A DNA stretch of 64,000 bases from Cornus controversa (Eukaryota > Streptophyta > Magnoliopsida > Cornales > Cornaceae). The notes under the pieces were generated by a model. The model was not told the origin of the DNA. It did no database searches and saw nothing but the letters and a program-made list of their open reading frames with translations. Shown here in pieces: positions 1 through 11,569 of this stretch (the stretch's first letter is position 1; each line of letters begins with the position of its first letter). The DNA lies in NCBI GenBank assembly GCA_026545225.1, contig CM048849.1, positions 47,847,836 through 47,911,835 on the forward strand, in the 5' to 3' direction. Both the position numbers and the translations under genes were made by a program.

Positions 1-1292
1 TAGCTCTGGTGTATTTATGCTTTGCCCTTTCTCTATAAATATTTTCTGAATTGTAAAAATGAAGATTTGAAATTTTATTCTAAATATTTACTAAGACTTT
101 GATTGGTACATGAAAAAAATTTGATATGGGGAAGTGGTTCTCTCATAGAGCTTCATACTTATTTAATTGTTGCTTCTAAAAGATGATTTTACTTTTGCAA
201 TAAACAGTTGACCATGGAGCAAAGCACATAGTGTTATGGCCTCTGGGCCTTGTGGGCAAACATTGTTACTGCAGGGTATTCAGCTCCGAAACACTGCATC
301 CATGCTTGTCTTATTTTAGGGCATGCTGCCAAGCTATTGTGCTTTCCTGAATACCTTGAACCATTGTATTTTATTTTTATTTTTTGTTTTTTGTTTTTCT
401 CACAGAAGCCATCATTGTGTTTCACTGATGTGTTTCAAAAGGGAAGTTTTGAATAAATTCATTTTTTCTTCTTGGAGCTTTTGCTTATTCCTTTTCATCC
501 TACTGATATGGGATAAATTAGATGGAAGGTTAAAATTTTCTGATTGTTAGTGAACTTTCATCATTAAGCAACATAGATGTCAGATAAGCATGAAATTCCT
601 GCAAGTAGCAGCAGTATCAAACGTCATGCTAACAGTGACAGTTAATTGCACATGAAGGAGAGAACCAATAGTGATAGGTATGATGCGTTGGTGTTTTTCT
701 AGGCTACCTTGTTGACATGTAAGAGATACTAGGAGACACTCATAGTTTATATTCCTCCAGTTCCTTTGCAATTGAGCATCCTAGAAAGTAGAAACTAATG
801 TTGGCGTGTGTGAAAGAAGACGATATATTCTCCTTAAAAATGATGCTTTTGTAGGCAACCATCTTGTTGAATGTAACTCCAAGCATTGCTAATTTGTAGT
901 GCTTTATGCATGTTTCTAGAGATAAAAGAGAAGAGTGTCTTGATTTGATTGGCTTTAACACAGGGCTAGCCGAACATGGAAGAGAAAGGACCCTTGTAGC
1001 TTTTAGCTGCAAATGGAATTCATGCAAGGGCTTCGGTAGTTCCTGAGAGCTATTTAGATTCGTTGCTTCAAGTTCAATGCCATGGCTGCTCTGATGTGTT
1101 GTAACAGCTTAGAGTACAACTTTACACATCAGCCCAACTAGACATGGACCAGTGAAGAATTTCTCTTCAAATTGGAGACAGGAACAGTGGGTTCATTGAT
1201 GATGTTGTTCAGTTGGTATTTGTATGTGGTTAGCTACAATAATAGTTAACGTCTGGAATAGATAATAGAACCATTTTTGTATGGAAACCTGA

Positions 1293-1357
<65 letters not shown>

Positions 1358-1794
1358 TGTTTTATTATTTCCTAGGCCTCTATGTTAATCCAATACCCTC
1401 TTGGGGCTAGATGCTCAAGTATGGTCAGTTAATCAAAGAACAGCCACAAAGAACTGTTTGGTTATTTTAATTAATCGATATGCCTTGGGTCTGTTAGGTG
1501 GATTAAGAAAACATTTAGCATTATCAGTCCCTACCCAAGGAAATAGAAGCAAGAAAAGTTCGTTGTCAAATGCCACCAAAATTATATGATTCATAATACC
1601 TAATAAGGAAAGATACAAATTTTATATAGATCCTGTGCTTGGTCAAACATGACTATCAATGTTTCAAGCCTTCATTGCGAAATGGAAATCAGCTATAAAT
1701 TCCACAAACCAAGCATGAACTCTTTGGAAAAGCACAATACTTACGTAGTGGGTGCGCTATTTCCTGAGAGCCCTGACTGATCATGTTCATTTGA
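1..1794. other. Non-coding stretch left of the EXORDIUM-like gene
   Basis: AT-rich sequence with only short, composition-driven open frames on both strands. None shows a recognisable domain. The part nearest 1800 may include the 3' untranslated region of the minus-strand gene at 1855-2856. The only clear structure is the compound microsatellite at 1293-1357. The left edge could be the tail of a gene outside the window, but nothing in the sequence proves it. Confidence 0.5.
1293..1357. repeat. Compound microsatellite (TC)n(TA)n(TG)n
   Basis: Three perfect dinucleotide runs follow one another without a gap: about 12 TC, about 10 TA and about 10 TG units. This is a typical hypervariable simple repeat in plants. 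Confidence 0.95.
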
Positions 1795-1854
1795 TTGCCA
1801 TGTCTTTTAGCGCCTTGTCTTGCCTTCTTCATATGTCAAGGCACAAGTATTGAA

Positions 1855-2856
1855 CTAGTCCCTTGCATTGGGGCCAAAGCATCTTCTCTTTACAGGACTC
1901 CACACCCATTGCACAAGGAACCTCCTTCCCTTCACTCCATTTACATTGTACCCATCTCCCCACTGGTCTTTATACACTGCACCCACATAACCCCCACCCC
2001 CACCAGACCCATACACACCCATACACAGATCAGCTATCTCCGTGGGCGCAGTCGGGTCATCCCCGGCGTACCACGCGTTCACGAGCGGATTACTCGACAC
2101 CTCTGCCAACTCATGCGCGATCACGCTGATCATTCCATCCACACCAGCATCCCCATTTGGTGCACCCATTATGTTGTTGCCTCCATTTGTGCTTGGTGGG
2201 GGCTTCCCTGAGTACTTGGGCCAAGCAAATGGATAAGCACACATGCCCGGGCACTGAGTGCCACTATAACCAACCCAAGCATATGGAACAGTAACACCAA
2301 CAATGGCTGGGAATGTGAAGTAGTGAAACCCACACACTGCTCTGCAAAAGTCCTGGACCTGAACGTCCGAAGAGGTCAGTACTAAGTACATGCCATTGCG
2401 ATAATTGAGAGGCAGAGCTCGCGGGTAAGAAGTGACCGCGGTTTTGATTATTGATTGGATGGTTAAGCGACTGAGGTACCTTCCATGGGAGTAAGAGTCA
2501 TAGAATTCACCAGACAGGGCAATGTTTCCGGTGATGTTTGAGCCTGTTTGGTCAGTGTAGAGCCGGACAGTGCGCCACCAGTCAGCAACAGAAGGGAAAG
2601 GGGCAGAGGAAGAGAGTGAATGGAGGAAGTCTCTTATGGTGGCTTGATGGGTTGGATTCCAATGCCCATACCATATTATGTAGAGGTTGATTGGAGCTGC
2701 TAAGACTGGACCCATGTGGTATTCAAGCTCCACAAGGTCAGAAGAGCCTTCATAGTTGTTGGCTTGGTTGAATTGCTGGTTTTGGTCCCAGGAAAGAGAC
2801 ACAGAAGAGAAACAAGAGACAAATAGAAAGAGGATATGAAAATACAGCTTCTGCAT
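1855..2856 (-). CDS. EXORDIUM-like (phosphate-induced PHI-1 family) secreted protein
   Basis: A single-exon, 333-residue protein of the EXORDIUM/PHI-1 family (Pfam Phi_1). Members are apoplastic plant proteins linked to brassinosteroid- and carbon-dependent growth; the biochemical activity is not settled. Seen here: a hydrophobic signal peptide (about residues 1-22, ending near VSLS/WDQ), the family block YHMGPVL...INLYIIWYG near residues 46-64, SVADWW near 89-94, then [20 protein letters not shown] and [15 protein letters not shown] at about 231-265, and a glycine-rich stretch before [11 protein letters not shown]. Paired cysteines (about 170/174 and 202/206) suit an extracellular protein. 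The length is normal for the family. Start choice: it is the first ATG, and it lies about 55-70 bp downstream of a good TATA box on the same strand. The Gly-rich C-terminal third suggests the EXL subgroup rather than EXO itself, which is an inference. Neighbours are unrelated. Confidence 0.93.
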   Translation of the reverse strand: MQKLYFHILFLFVSCFSSVSLSWDQNQQFNQANNYEGSSDLVELEYHMGPVLAAPINLYIIWYGHWNPTHQATIRDFLHSLSSSAPFPSVADWWRTVRLYTDQTGSNITGNIALSGEFYDSYSHGRYLSRLTIQSIIKTAVTSYPRALPLNYRNGMYLVLTSSDVQVQDFCRAVCGFHYFTFPAIVGVTVPYAWVGYSGTQCPGMCAYPFAWPKYSGKPPPSTNGGNNIMGAPNGDAGVDGMISVIAHELAEVSSNPLVNAWYAGDDPTAPTEIADLCMGVYGSGGGGGYVGAVYKDQWGDGYNVNGVKGRRFLVQWVWSPVKRRCFGPNARD

Positions 2857-2911
2857 TTTTGTGACTATTGCTCTTAGTGTTCTGGCCTTGTGGGTTATAA
2901 CAGTTAACTTC

Positions 2912-2926
2912 TTCTTATATAAATAG
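2912..2926 (-). promoter_or_regulatory. TATA box of the EXORDIUM-like gene
   Basis: On the minus strand the sequence reads CTATTTATATAAG, 56-70 bases before the ATG at 2856. This leaves room for a 5' untranslated leader of about 30 nt. It is the best TATA match in the upstream 150 bases. Confidence 0.65.
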
Positions 2927-2939
2927 AAGTAGCTGAAGC

Positions 2940-2960
2940 TATATATATATATATATATAT
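2940..2960. repeat. (TA)n microsatellite in the EXORDIUM-like promoter
   Basis: About ten perfect TA units lie directly upstream of the TATA region of the minus-strand gene. Confidence 0.9.
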
Positions 2961-5479
2961 AGGATTCTTCTATAGTACTACTTCCCTGTGGTGGGCAATG
3001 GCCTGCATGTTAACATAATTCCATGTCCATCATTGTTTGCTTTTAATTGATGGCCATGTTGGCCTTTTCTCTTTATTCCAGTTCATATACTAAAAAATTG
3101 TTCCATTCTAACTAATACTATCTATGTATTTTGTACCATGTATAAACAAGTTCATTGGGATCTCAAAGGGAACATTATTTTACAGTACTCCAAATTGTCT
3201 GACACAAGTTCACTATATCAAACTCTCTCTCACACTTTTTAATCTTCCTCTGGTATAACATCAAATTTATGATGCTTAGAGATATATTTCAGAACAGAAT
3301 GACTTTTTATTTTATTTTTTCATTTTTGCACATTTAATTATGAAAAAATTTTAGATGTCAAAAGAGAAAAGACCAGAGAATATAATATATACCAGTTCAG
3401 AATCACAGAAAGAGAACCGAAAAGTGTAAAAAAATTGAGACATTTGATTGTCTTTATGTGTGATTGGCCAGAAACCATGTAATAATTTCTCCATAAAATG
3501 ATATATACTTGAGAAAGTCTTCTCCAACTCTTAACCTCAATTCTAATTTGCAGCATAAAACAATAGAAAAAACAACAAAATACAATTGACTTCACTAATA
3601 CTTTTCATATAGCTATGTTAGTTTTAAATTATTTTTTTAATGCTCTTCAGAAGCATAAAGTTAGTCCTCGAATAAATTGTCTTATGGTAAACTTAGTTTA
3701 ATGAAATCATTGACCAAAATCTGTATAGTTTAAAGGATGTGACAGAAGAAATAATGATGGTGTGTTTCCAATGGTAAAAACAAGCATGTGATACCTTTTA
3801 CAAAATTTCACCCTTTTGGAGGACACTTCTTCACTTTCAAAATCTTTGACTATTTTAGGACCCTTAAGGTGCAAATGTAATATAAATATTAGAACAGTAA
3901 TATGGTGACAGACAGCATCTTGAAATTTCATTAGGAGCAATGTTAAGTGGCAACATATCATATAGTGGTGTGTGTGTGTCAACCACCTTACTGTTGTTAC
4001 ATGGACTAAGCAAGTTGGGCTGTCCATGGGACCATTGGTCACAGTAGCTTTTCCTAGATATTTGTTGAAAAATCCTTCAATCATGCAAAAGTAAAAGGTC
4101 CATGTGAAGAAGGGAAAGCATCTTCAACCTCCATGCCTTTAAAGGTCAGGATGAATTGAACTGTGAATAAAGTTGAATTAATGAACACTGACAAACACAC
4201 CTAATCATAAATAATAATCACCTCACATAGTACACATAAAAATTCTTATATATATTCCCTTTAAATAATAATTCATATGCTAGAGATAGAAAAGAAGGCC
4301 CAAGTCCAATGCAATGTAAAATATGACACTGATTAAAAAGCATAACACTTCTGTTTGAGCGGAATAAGAGAGAGGTGGATGTCAGTAAGTCTTACTTTTA
4401 TTTTTAGAGAGACTAAGAAGTTATTTTCAAATTTCGAATCCGTGGCACATCGCTTTAAACGAGAACACTTGTCATCGCATCAAATTTACATAGGAGAGTG
4501 ATTGTTAAACATATATATCAATTTTGCAGGTAGAATCATTCTTTTAAAAAATTAAGGCCACACTAATCTAACACTAGACTTACATCAACTGTTTTCTAAC
4601 CCTTAGTTTTGGGCAAATCAGAATCTTGTTAGTTAGGAAAATCTTTGAGGATCCTTTCTATTATAGTACTCTTTGTTTTATTACAAGATGTTAAAATGTG
4701 TCACTGAGTCATATATAAATCATTTACAATGAAGGATACAATGTACCTTGAACTGAAGAGAATCAATGCTCATGTGTCAATCAAATGTGTTAAGATTAAC
4801 TTATATTCAGCAAAAAGATACAATCATACACTCAATTGACATTCAGAAGCAAAGATGTTTTGTGCTAATTAACTAACTAAACAACCATCTACTCTTTTAT
4901 ATTAGACAACTCTTTCCCATTTGTTCACAATATATTTAATATCTGAAACACAGAACAGATTAACAAGGTTCCAAATCTTTTAAGGTCAAGAATTTTTTTT
5001 CCTCACAAATAACTTTTACAATACTCTTGAAAAGACTTGAAACATATAGTTAGATGACGTCCTTGGTTTTTAAGATTGAGTTATTACTATGAATTTGACT
5101 TGATAGTGTGAGGTTGTTTTTTTGAATTTGACTATTCTAAAGATGTTTCTAATTTCTTTTTTAAGAAGAAAAAGAAGAAGAAGAGCTAGTTGCCTTGCTG
5201 AGTAATGTCTTGGGTAAATTTGTAGTTAATGCGACCATTGTTGTTTCACAACGAGTTTGAACATCTTCATTGCACCACAAAGTTTTTTTGGATAATAGGT
5301 CTTTTTTTATTATTATTCTTCAAGGACCTATTTTGAAATTCTTTCGGGTTATGTTCGGTTACATGAAATTAGAGTTTTGGAATTGGAATTAAAATTAGTG
5401 GAATTGAAGAAAATTTTGTTCATGACGACCAATTTTAATCCCAAGACTCCAATTTCATGCAAATGCATTTGATCATCCT

Positions 5480-5592
5480 CTTCTACATTAATTAGTTTCA
5501 TCTACTAAATTTAATATTACTTGTTAAGACCTCTTTTCTACATTAACTAATTTCATCTACTAAATTTAATGTTACTTGTTTAGACCTCTTTT
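5480..5592. repeat. Imperfect tandem duplication, about 57 bp x 2
   Basis: The phrase CTCTTCTACATTAATTAG, followed by TTTCATCTACTAAATTTAAT and an ACTTGTT tail, occurs twice in a row with few differences. Confidence 0.8.
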
Positions 5593-5940
5593 GATGGGCT
5601 TTCAAGACTCCCAAAACTTTATTTTAGTATGGTTAGCTTAATTCAAATTAATCTTATTTCTTTTCATTTTCTTTGTTTGATACTATGTTCCTTGTTTTGA
5701 AAAGCTGTAGTGTTCTTTGAATTCTCCCTATGGTTGGTTGAAAGGTTATTCCATGCTAAATCTATTTATTGTTGTTTATATACTAATTGGAAAGCAGATT
5801 TGTTGATTTGAATCATATTTCAGCCTTTGCCTTCTTAAGAAGGAGTTCTTGTTACCCGTACTATTATTCCGTGATATATTTTTTTTAATAACACTCACAA
5901 TACTTTTGGCAACACTTGAACTTTTCACCTTTTACTTGGG

Positions 5941-6441
5941 GCTTGTTTGGATTGATGGAATTGGAAGAAAAAAAAAAAAAAAAGAAAAGAAAGGAAAAGA
6001 TAATAATTTTTGTGTTTGGATTGTCATTCGTAAAAGAAAAGAAAGGATTAGAAGTGATTTGGAGGGATAGCTTATCCCACCAAATCCCTCGTATGTTATC
6101 CTCTCAAAAGTGGAAAAATTTGGAGAGAAATGATAAGAATAAATGAATCTTTCATAATACCAAAAATAACTCTAACATTTTAAAAACAAAATTTAAAAGA
6201 CATTTGGGTATATCTTGTAATATAAACATAAAAAGGCATGATAGTAAATTAATTAAAACATTTTCTTTTCTTTTCTTTCCTCTACCTTTTTCAAACAAGA
6301 ATGCAATCATTTCATTTCTTTTTTTTATATAATTTATCCAAACATGAATACATGTTATCTTCTATTTTCTTTTTTTTTCTTTTCTCTTATAACTAATGTT
6401 ATCATTTCTTTTCTTTTCCTTTCTGTTTATCCAAACAAAGT
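5941..6441. mobile_element. MITE-like element with CTTGTTTGGAT ends
   Basis: The left end reads GCTTGTTTGGATTG. The right end, read on the minus strand, is ACTTTGTTTGGATAAAC, giving an imperfect inverted repeat of about 12 bases around an A/G-rich (left) and T/C-rich (right) interior. Such ends are common in non-autonomous hAT-type elements of plants. I could not find a clean 8-bp target duplication, so the borders are approximate. Confidence 0.45.
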
Positions 6442-7879
6442 ATCTTAGAGGATTCTAGAGAGGCAGACTATCCTTGCTCTTATCCATTAAGTTCATACGA
6501 GTTATTTCTCCCTTGAGTTTTAGTTGCCTCCTATTTCTCCCTCTTCCCATTGTCACCTATTTATTGATTTTATACTTGCCTCTCTCTTTATTGATTGTCC
6601 ATTAGTATATGTTGTGATGTTAAGCTTTCTCTAGGAATAAGCAGTAAAGGACTAGCAGGATGTGATAAAAGGCCAAAACCGATAACATCAAGCAATAGAA
6701 GATAATAACTCCAAACCCATTACCGAAAGGGCTTGTAGTTTAAGGGTGTAACTTACTCATCTTCAAAGAGAAGGGAAGGGTTCAAGTCATGGGAGAAAAA
6801 ACTTATGTATGAGTGTGAGTGAGTCCCATTTTCAACTAGAGAAATATAAAAAAATAAAATAAAAATCCAAACCCATTACTAACTTAGCAGCACCAAACTC
6901 ACTAACCAGCATCAAGCAACCACAGTATCAACAGAACTAGAAAGAAGCACCAATAGCAGGAAAACAAATGTGCAAATTTCATTTTTGGTTTCAGAATTGC
7001 AAGGAATGAGTAAACTTCACATTCAACTTGATTAGCATTTTCAGGAAAAACAAGCTTATTTGGCCTTTAGCAAACAATGTTTATATGGAAGGCATGCTTT
7101 TGTGGTTTTTAAAGCATAATTTATTGAAGGCTATTACTTTTTTACCCTTCTCAAATTCATTGCAGAATTGTTATGCCTTCCCATGAAATTCTATTTTCTC
7201 TGATTTATTTATTATTATTTATTTATTTATTTATGTAGAAAATTTTGGTGCTCTTCCGCGTTAGTTGCTGGCTCCATATAATTTATATATATATGTACGA
7301 CTCTATGTAGGTACACACACCCAGATCTATATTATATTTAAGATTGGTATAATAAAACAAAAAAATCAATCTAATGGTCAAAAGTTATTAAAACACCAAT
7401 CAAGTAAGTTAAAATGTCTTTTGTTATCTAAAATTAAAAATAACTTTATCTAAGAATCATAGTGTATACTATTATGAATCGTTAATCATGATTGTTAGAT
7501 AAATGTATCATTAATCATAATTGTTAAATAGAACTATTTACATAATTGTTAAATAGAGCTATTTTGAATTGTAAATAACAAAAGATATTTTGAATCATTA
7601 ATTTTTTAATCATTATCACGGTTAGATTAAAATGTTTGTCCTTGTTGTTGCAAGCTTATTTTTATATTATATAGATATATTATGGAGTAACAAGAATCTG
7701 AAGGCCCTTTTTATGCTCTTATTATTTTTGTTATTCTCCGTGGGAAGTTGCTAACATGCATAGACATTGTCTCTACCACTAGAAGGATTCAAATTTGAAA
7801 TTGCTAGTATCAGCTGTGTGCGCGTGTGAGAGAGACCTTGAAATTTCAAATCCTACTACTACGTTGACAAACCCCTTTC

Positions 7880-10078
7880 ATGGTGACTCTTCGTTTTCTT
7901 CTTCCTCTTCATCGATTTCATCGACAACATCAGCCCATATTATCTAAAACGACACTCAATAGTCTCTTCCACTCCCAACCACACTCTCTCTGCAGCTTCA
8001 GCTTCAGAGGTGTGTTTTGTACCGATGATGATAGTTCTAGTACCAGTTTAACAGACCCCACTTCGTCTTCATCATCAGAATCTGTTGTCAGAACAGTATG
8101 TTCTCTAGTCTGTCAATCTTACTATCAACAACATACCCATTTCAAATCAACACCTCCCAAGCTAAATCTATCGATAGATTCTGGGTATTTGACTCCTGAG
8201 CAAGCTATTACAGTCGTTGCTTCGCTCACGGACGAGGTGGGGTCAATGGTGGCTTTGAGTTTCTTTTATTGGGCAATTGGGTATGTGAAGTTCAGGCATT
8301 TCATGCGGTTTTATATTGTTTTGGCAATGTCTTTGATTGGAAATGGCAATTTGGAAAGAGCACATGAAGTAATGCAATGTCTGGTGAGGAGTTTTGCTGA
8401 AATTGGGAGGTTGAAGGAAGCTGTTGATATGGTTATTGAGATGCAAAACCAGGGCTTGACTCCAAGTACTGGGACCCTGAATTGCATTGTTGGTGTAGCC
8501 GCTGGAATGGGCTTGCTTGAAATTGCGGAGAACGTGTTCAATGAAATGTCTCATAAAGGGGTCTGTCCTGATTGTTTTAGTTTTAAGCTAATGGTTGTTG
8601 CATACTGCAGAATGAGTAGAATTCCAGAGGCGGATAGGTGGTTGAGTGCAATGCTGGAGAGAGGCTTTCTTGTCGATAATGCAACATGTACATTGATCAT
8701 TACTGCATTTTGTGAAAATGGGAGTGTGAATAGAGTGTTGTGGTTTTTTCAAAAGATGCTTGAGATGGGGTTGACAGCAAATTTGATCAATTTCACCTCA
8801 CTGATTAATGGGTTGTGCAAGAGGGGCAGTATCAAGCAAGCATTTGAATTGTTAGAGGACATGGTTGGGAAAGGTTGGAAACCAAATGTTTATACCCATA
8901 CGGCATTGATTGATGGCCTCTGCAAAAAGGGGTGGACCGATAAGGCATTTAGATTGTTCCTTAAGCTTGTCAGGAGTGATAATTACAAACCCAATGTGCA
9001 CACATACACTACCATGCTCAGTGGGTATTGCAAGGAGAACAAGTTGAATCGGGCAGAGATGTTATTTGCCAGAATGCAGGAACAGGGATTGGTTCCTAAC
9101 ACCAACACATATACTACTCTCATTGACGGGCACTGTAAAGTAGGGAATTTTGATCGAGCATATGAGTTGATGGAAACAATGGATAAAGAAGGTTTCACTC
9201 CCAGTATCTGCACATATAATGCAATTATTGATGGGCTTTGTAAAAAGGGAAAGGTTCAAGAGGCTTATAAATTGCTAAAGAGGGGCTATAAAAGTGGAGT
9301 TCATGCTGATAGAGTCACATATACAATTCTCATGTCCGAGCACTGTAAGAGGGGCCATACTAATCATGCCCTTATGTTTTTCAATATGATGGTCAAACTT
9401 GGCCTTAAACCTGATATGCATTCATATACCACATTAATTGCCACCTTTTGTAAGCAAAAGAGAATGAAAGAAGGAGAACTGCTACTTGATGATGCTGTCA
9501 GACTTGGCTTAGTTCCGACCAAGAAAACATATACATCTATGATATGTGGATACTGTAGAGATGGCAATGCCATCCTGGCTATGAAGTTGTTTCAGAGGAT
9601 GAGTGACCATGATTGTGCACCTGATAGCATCACTTATGGTGCTTTGATAAGTGGGCTCTGTAAAGAATCCAAATTGGATGACGCTCGTAGGCTCTATGAT
9701 ACCATGATTGACAAAGGACTTTCCCCATGTGAAGTTACTCGGCTGACAGTAGCTCACGAGTATTGCAAGAAGGATGAATCTCAAACTGCAATGGCTATCT
9801 TAGACAGATTAGAGAAAAAGCTATGGATCCGCACGGTTAATACTTTAATTAGAAAGCTTTGTAGTGAGAGGAAAGTGGACATGGCGGCATTTTTCTTCCG
9901 TAAATTGTTAGATAAAGATCAGAATGTGGATCACATAACCCTTGCAGCATTCATGACTGCATCTTATGATAGCAACAAATATGCAGTTGTTTCTGAATTG
10001 TCTGAAAGGATTTCGAAACAAATGAATTATAAACCAAATTGTGCTGAAAGAGCAATTTCATTTGTTTCCAATGCTTGA
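7880..10078 (+). CDS. P-class pentatricopeptide repeat (PPR) protein, At4g19890-like
   Basis: An intronless 732-residue PPR protein. P-class PPR proteins bind organellar RNA and act in its stabilisation, splicing or translation. Residues 1-45 are rich in R, S, H and hydrophobic residues with no acidic residue, as in a mitochondrial (or dual) presequence. From about residue 170 to 620 there are roughly 13-14 repeats of about 35 residues with the usual phrases ([51 protein letters not shown]). There is no E, DYW or SMR domain, so editing activity is not expected. From remembered family sequences, the region around [12 protein letters not shown] and the C-terminal [20 protein letters not shown] resembles the product of Arabidopsis At4g19890. 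The orthology is inferred, not computed. ATG 7880 is chosen because it opens the presequence. The frame has no breaks, and the RNA target is unknown. Confidence 0.93.
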   Translation: MVTLRFLLPLHRFHRQHQPILSKTTLNSLFHSQPHSLCSFSFRGVFCTDDDSSSTSLTDPTSSSSSESVVRTVCSLVCQSYYQQHTHFKSTPPKLNLSIDSGYLTPEQAITVVASLTDEVGSMVALSFFYWAIGYVKFRHFMRFYIVLAMSLIGNGNLERAHEVMQCLVRSFAEIGRLKEAVDMVIEMQNQGLTPSTGTLNCIVGVAAGMGLLEIAENVFNEMSHKGVCPDCFSFKLMVVAYCRMSRIPEADRWLSAMLERGFLVDNATCTLIITAFCENGSVNRVLWFFQKMLEMGLTANLINFTSLINGLCKRGSIKQAFELLEDMVGKGWKPNVYTHTALIDGLCKKGWTDKAFRLFLKLVRSDNYKPNVHTYTTMLSGYCKENKLNRAEMLFARMQEQGLVPNTNTYTTLIDGHCKVGNFDRAYELMETMDKEGFTPSICTYNAIIDGLCKKGKVQEAYKLLKRGYKSGVHADRVTYTILMSEHCKRGHTNHALMFFNMMVKLGLKPDMHSYTTLIATFCKQKRMKEGELLLDDAVRLGLVPTKKTYTSMICGYCRDGNAILAMKLFQRMSDHDCAPDSITYGALISGLCKESKLDDARRLYDTMIDKGLSPCEVTRLTVAHEYCKKDESQTAMAILDRLEKKLWIRTVNTLIRKLCSERKVDMAAFFFRKLLDKDQNVDHITLAAFMTASYDSNKYAVVSELSERISKQMNYKPNCAERAISFVSNA

Positions 10079-10621
10079 GCTGCTGTAGCAGCTTGTACAA
10101 AGGTGCCCCAATGTTGTTCAAAGTATAGATAAGATTTCAATTAATAATTTAAGACTTCTTGAAGACCTGCAAGAATTAGCCAGTACTTCTCAGGTTTGTT
10201 AGCGGAGATATATGGCTATTTGGCATTGTAACTTTGGACTGACATTTTTTAAACAAATAACAGAAATGGTGATTGGCCGCATTTGATATATATTTTTGGT
10301 GCAAATTGGTTCCTTAGGGTAGACTTCCCTTGGCATGTTTATCTTCAGGTTCCACAGAACTCCAAGTTGGCTATACTATGCATTTAACGCTACACTAAGG
10401 CAAGGTCAAAGACTCTTCCAAGAACTTTAATGTGAGTTTGTATTGGAAATCTTATTTAATGTGAGTTTTTTTTTTCTGCTCCCTCTGTTCTTGCTGAGGG
10501 AAAAGGTTGAGGTTCAACATGGTCAAGAGTGAATGCAGTTCCCAATGAACCAAAAAATTAGAAAAATGAAATCTTATCACTGAAATTTCGCTGTAGCAGT
10601 TGCTTCACTTTCAACAACCAG
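10079..10621 (+). other. 3' flank of the PPR gene up to the hAT element
   Basis: No coding potential. The first 200-300 bases are likely the 3' untranslated region of the PPR transcript. The stretch ends at the left target-site duplication of the hAT element (10622-10629). Confidence 0.45.
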
Positions 10622-11569
10622 GTTTTAACCTATGTTACCCGGGCTCGGGTACAGGTGTCGGACACGGGTGTGTGTTTAGAGGTCAGATTTGTCTATCTAT
10701 CAAATTATAGAACACGGGGACACGGATTAAAAGTGTCCAAAAATTAGACACGGGTACTTGGACACCGCATAAAAAATATAAAAAAATTGACAAATATAAT
10801 ATCCAACTCATAGAAAAATGTAATGTAAGTAAAATTATTAAGCTATTCAAATCTATCCTCATACTTAAGTTTATAGCAATTCATGAGAACTTATATTTAT
10901 ATTATAAATCATGAAATCTCTTACCTCCCCATTATCCTCATTCTTCAACATCCTGTTTTTTCTTAGCCATGTCTTGCATTCTTGGTCAAATTGTGGCAGC
11001 TGCTAAAGCAAAATAAGCAATTCCTCACTTGATGCACTAGCCTGAAATAAATCATTAGGATATCATATTAAAGGGTGTTCCCAAACTCCCAACAAATGGC
11101 ATACTAATTCTTAATTTCTTACCTTTAATGGTTATCAGACCAGGCTTTGTAGGCCTCTAGCTCCAACCAGATTCTCTTGCAAGAATGATCACCTACAAAT
11201 TCTACAATATTTATTAAGTTTTGAACATAAGATAAAAGACTAAAACTAAAAGTAAATAATATAGGCTTACTGAAGAAGTGAAGAACAAGTTAATAACTAT
11301 AAGAGAACATAATAAAGTAATAAATTTCATAATCAAATCTTCAAAATAATACAACTATAATGATGATATCAGAATATCACCAATTCAAAAATTAATACTA
11401 AAAGTGATACCTTTTAAGTTTTGAATCTTTTAAGTTTTGATAAAATCATAAAAGCATAAAAAAAAAAAAAAAACTTATAAAAGCAGTTGTTATAGTCTTA
11501 TAGACTTATAATTCTAAATTCTAGGCTTCTAAATCATAACAGGAATTCATTTGTTCAAACTTCAATCCA

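Larger units (their letters stand above)
2961..7879. other. Intergenic region between the EXORDIUM-like and PPR genes
   Basis: About 4.9 kb of AT-rich sequence without a supported gene. The open frames here, for example around 3338-3595 and 3707-4084 on the minus strand, are short, lack recognisable domains and are biased by A/T runs. Structures seen are an imperfect 57-bp tandem duplication at about 5480-5590, a MITE-like element at 5941-6441, and AT-rich short repeats at 7460-7600. The last 150 bases presumably hold the promoter and leader of the PPR gene. Confidence 0.5.

Noticed and set aside
1795-2236. Three plus-strand open frames of 64-138 codons
   Set aside because: They lie opposite the EXORDIUM-like coding sequence and mirror its codons; proline/histidine-rich products with no domain.
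8243-9784. Minus-strand open frames within the PPR gene
   Set aside because: Antisense shadows of the PPR repeats; their repeated LGVKPS/LGTKPS phrases come from the repeat structure.
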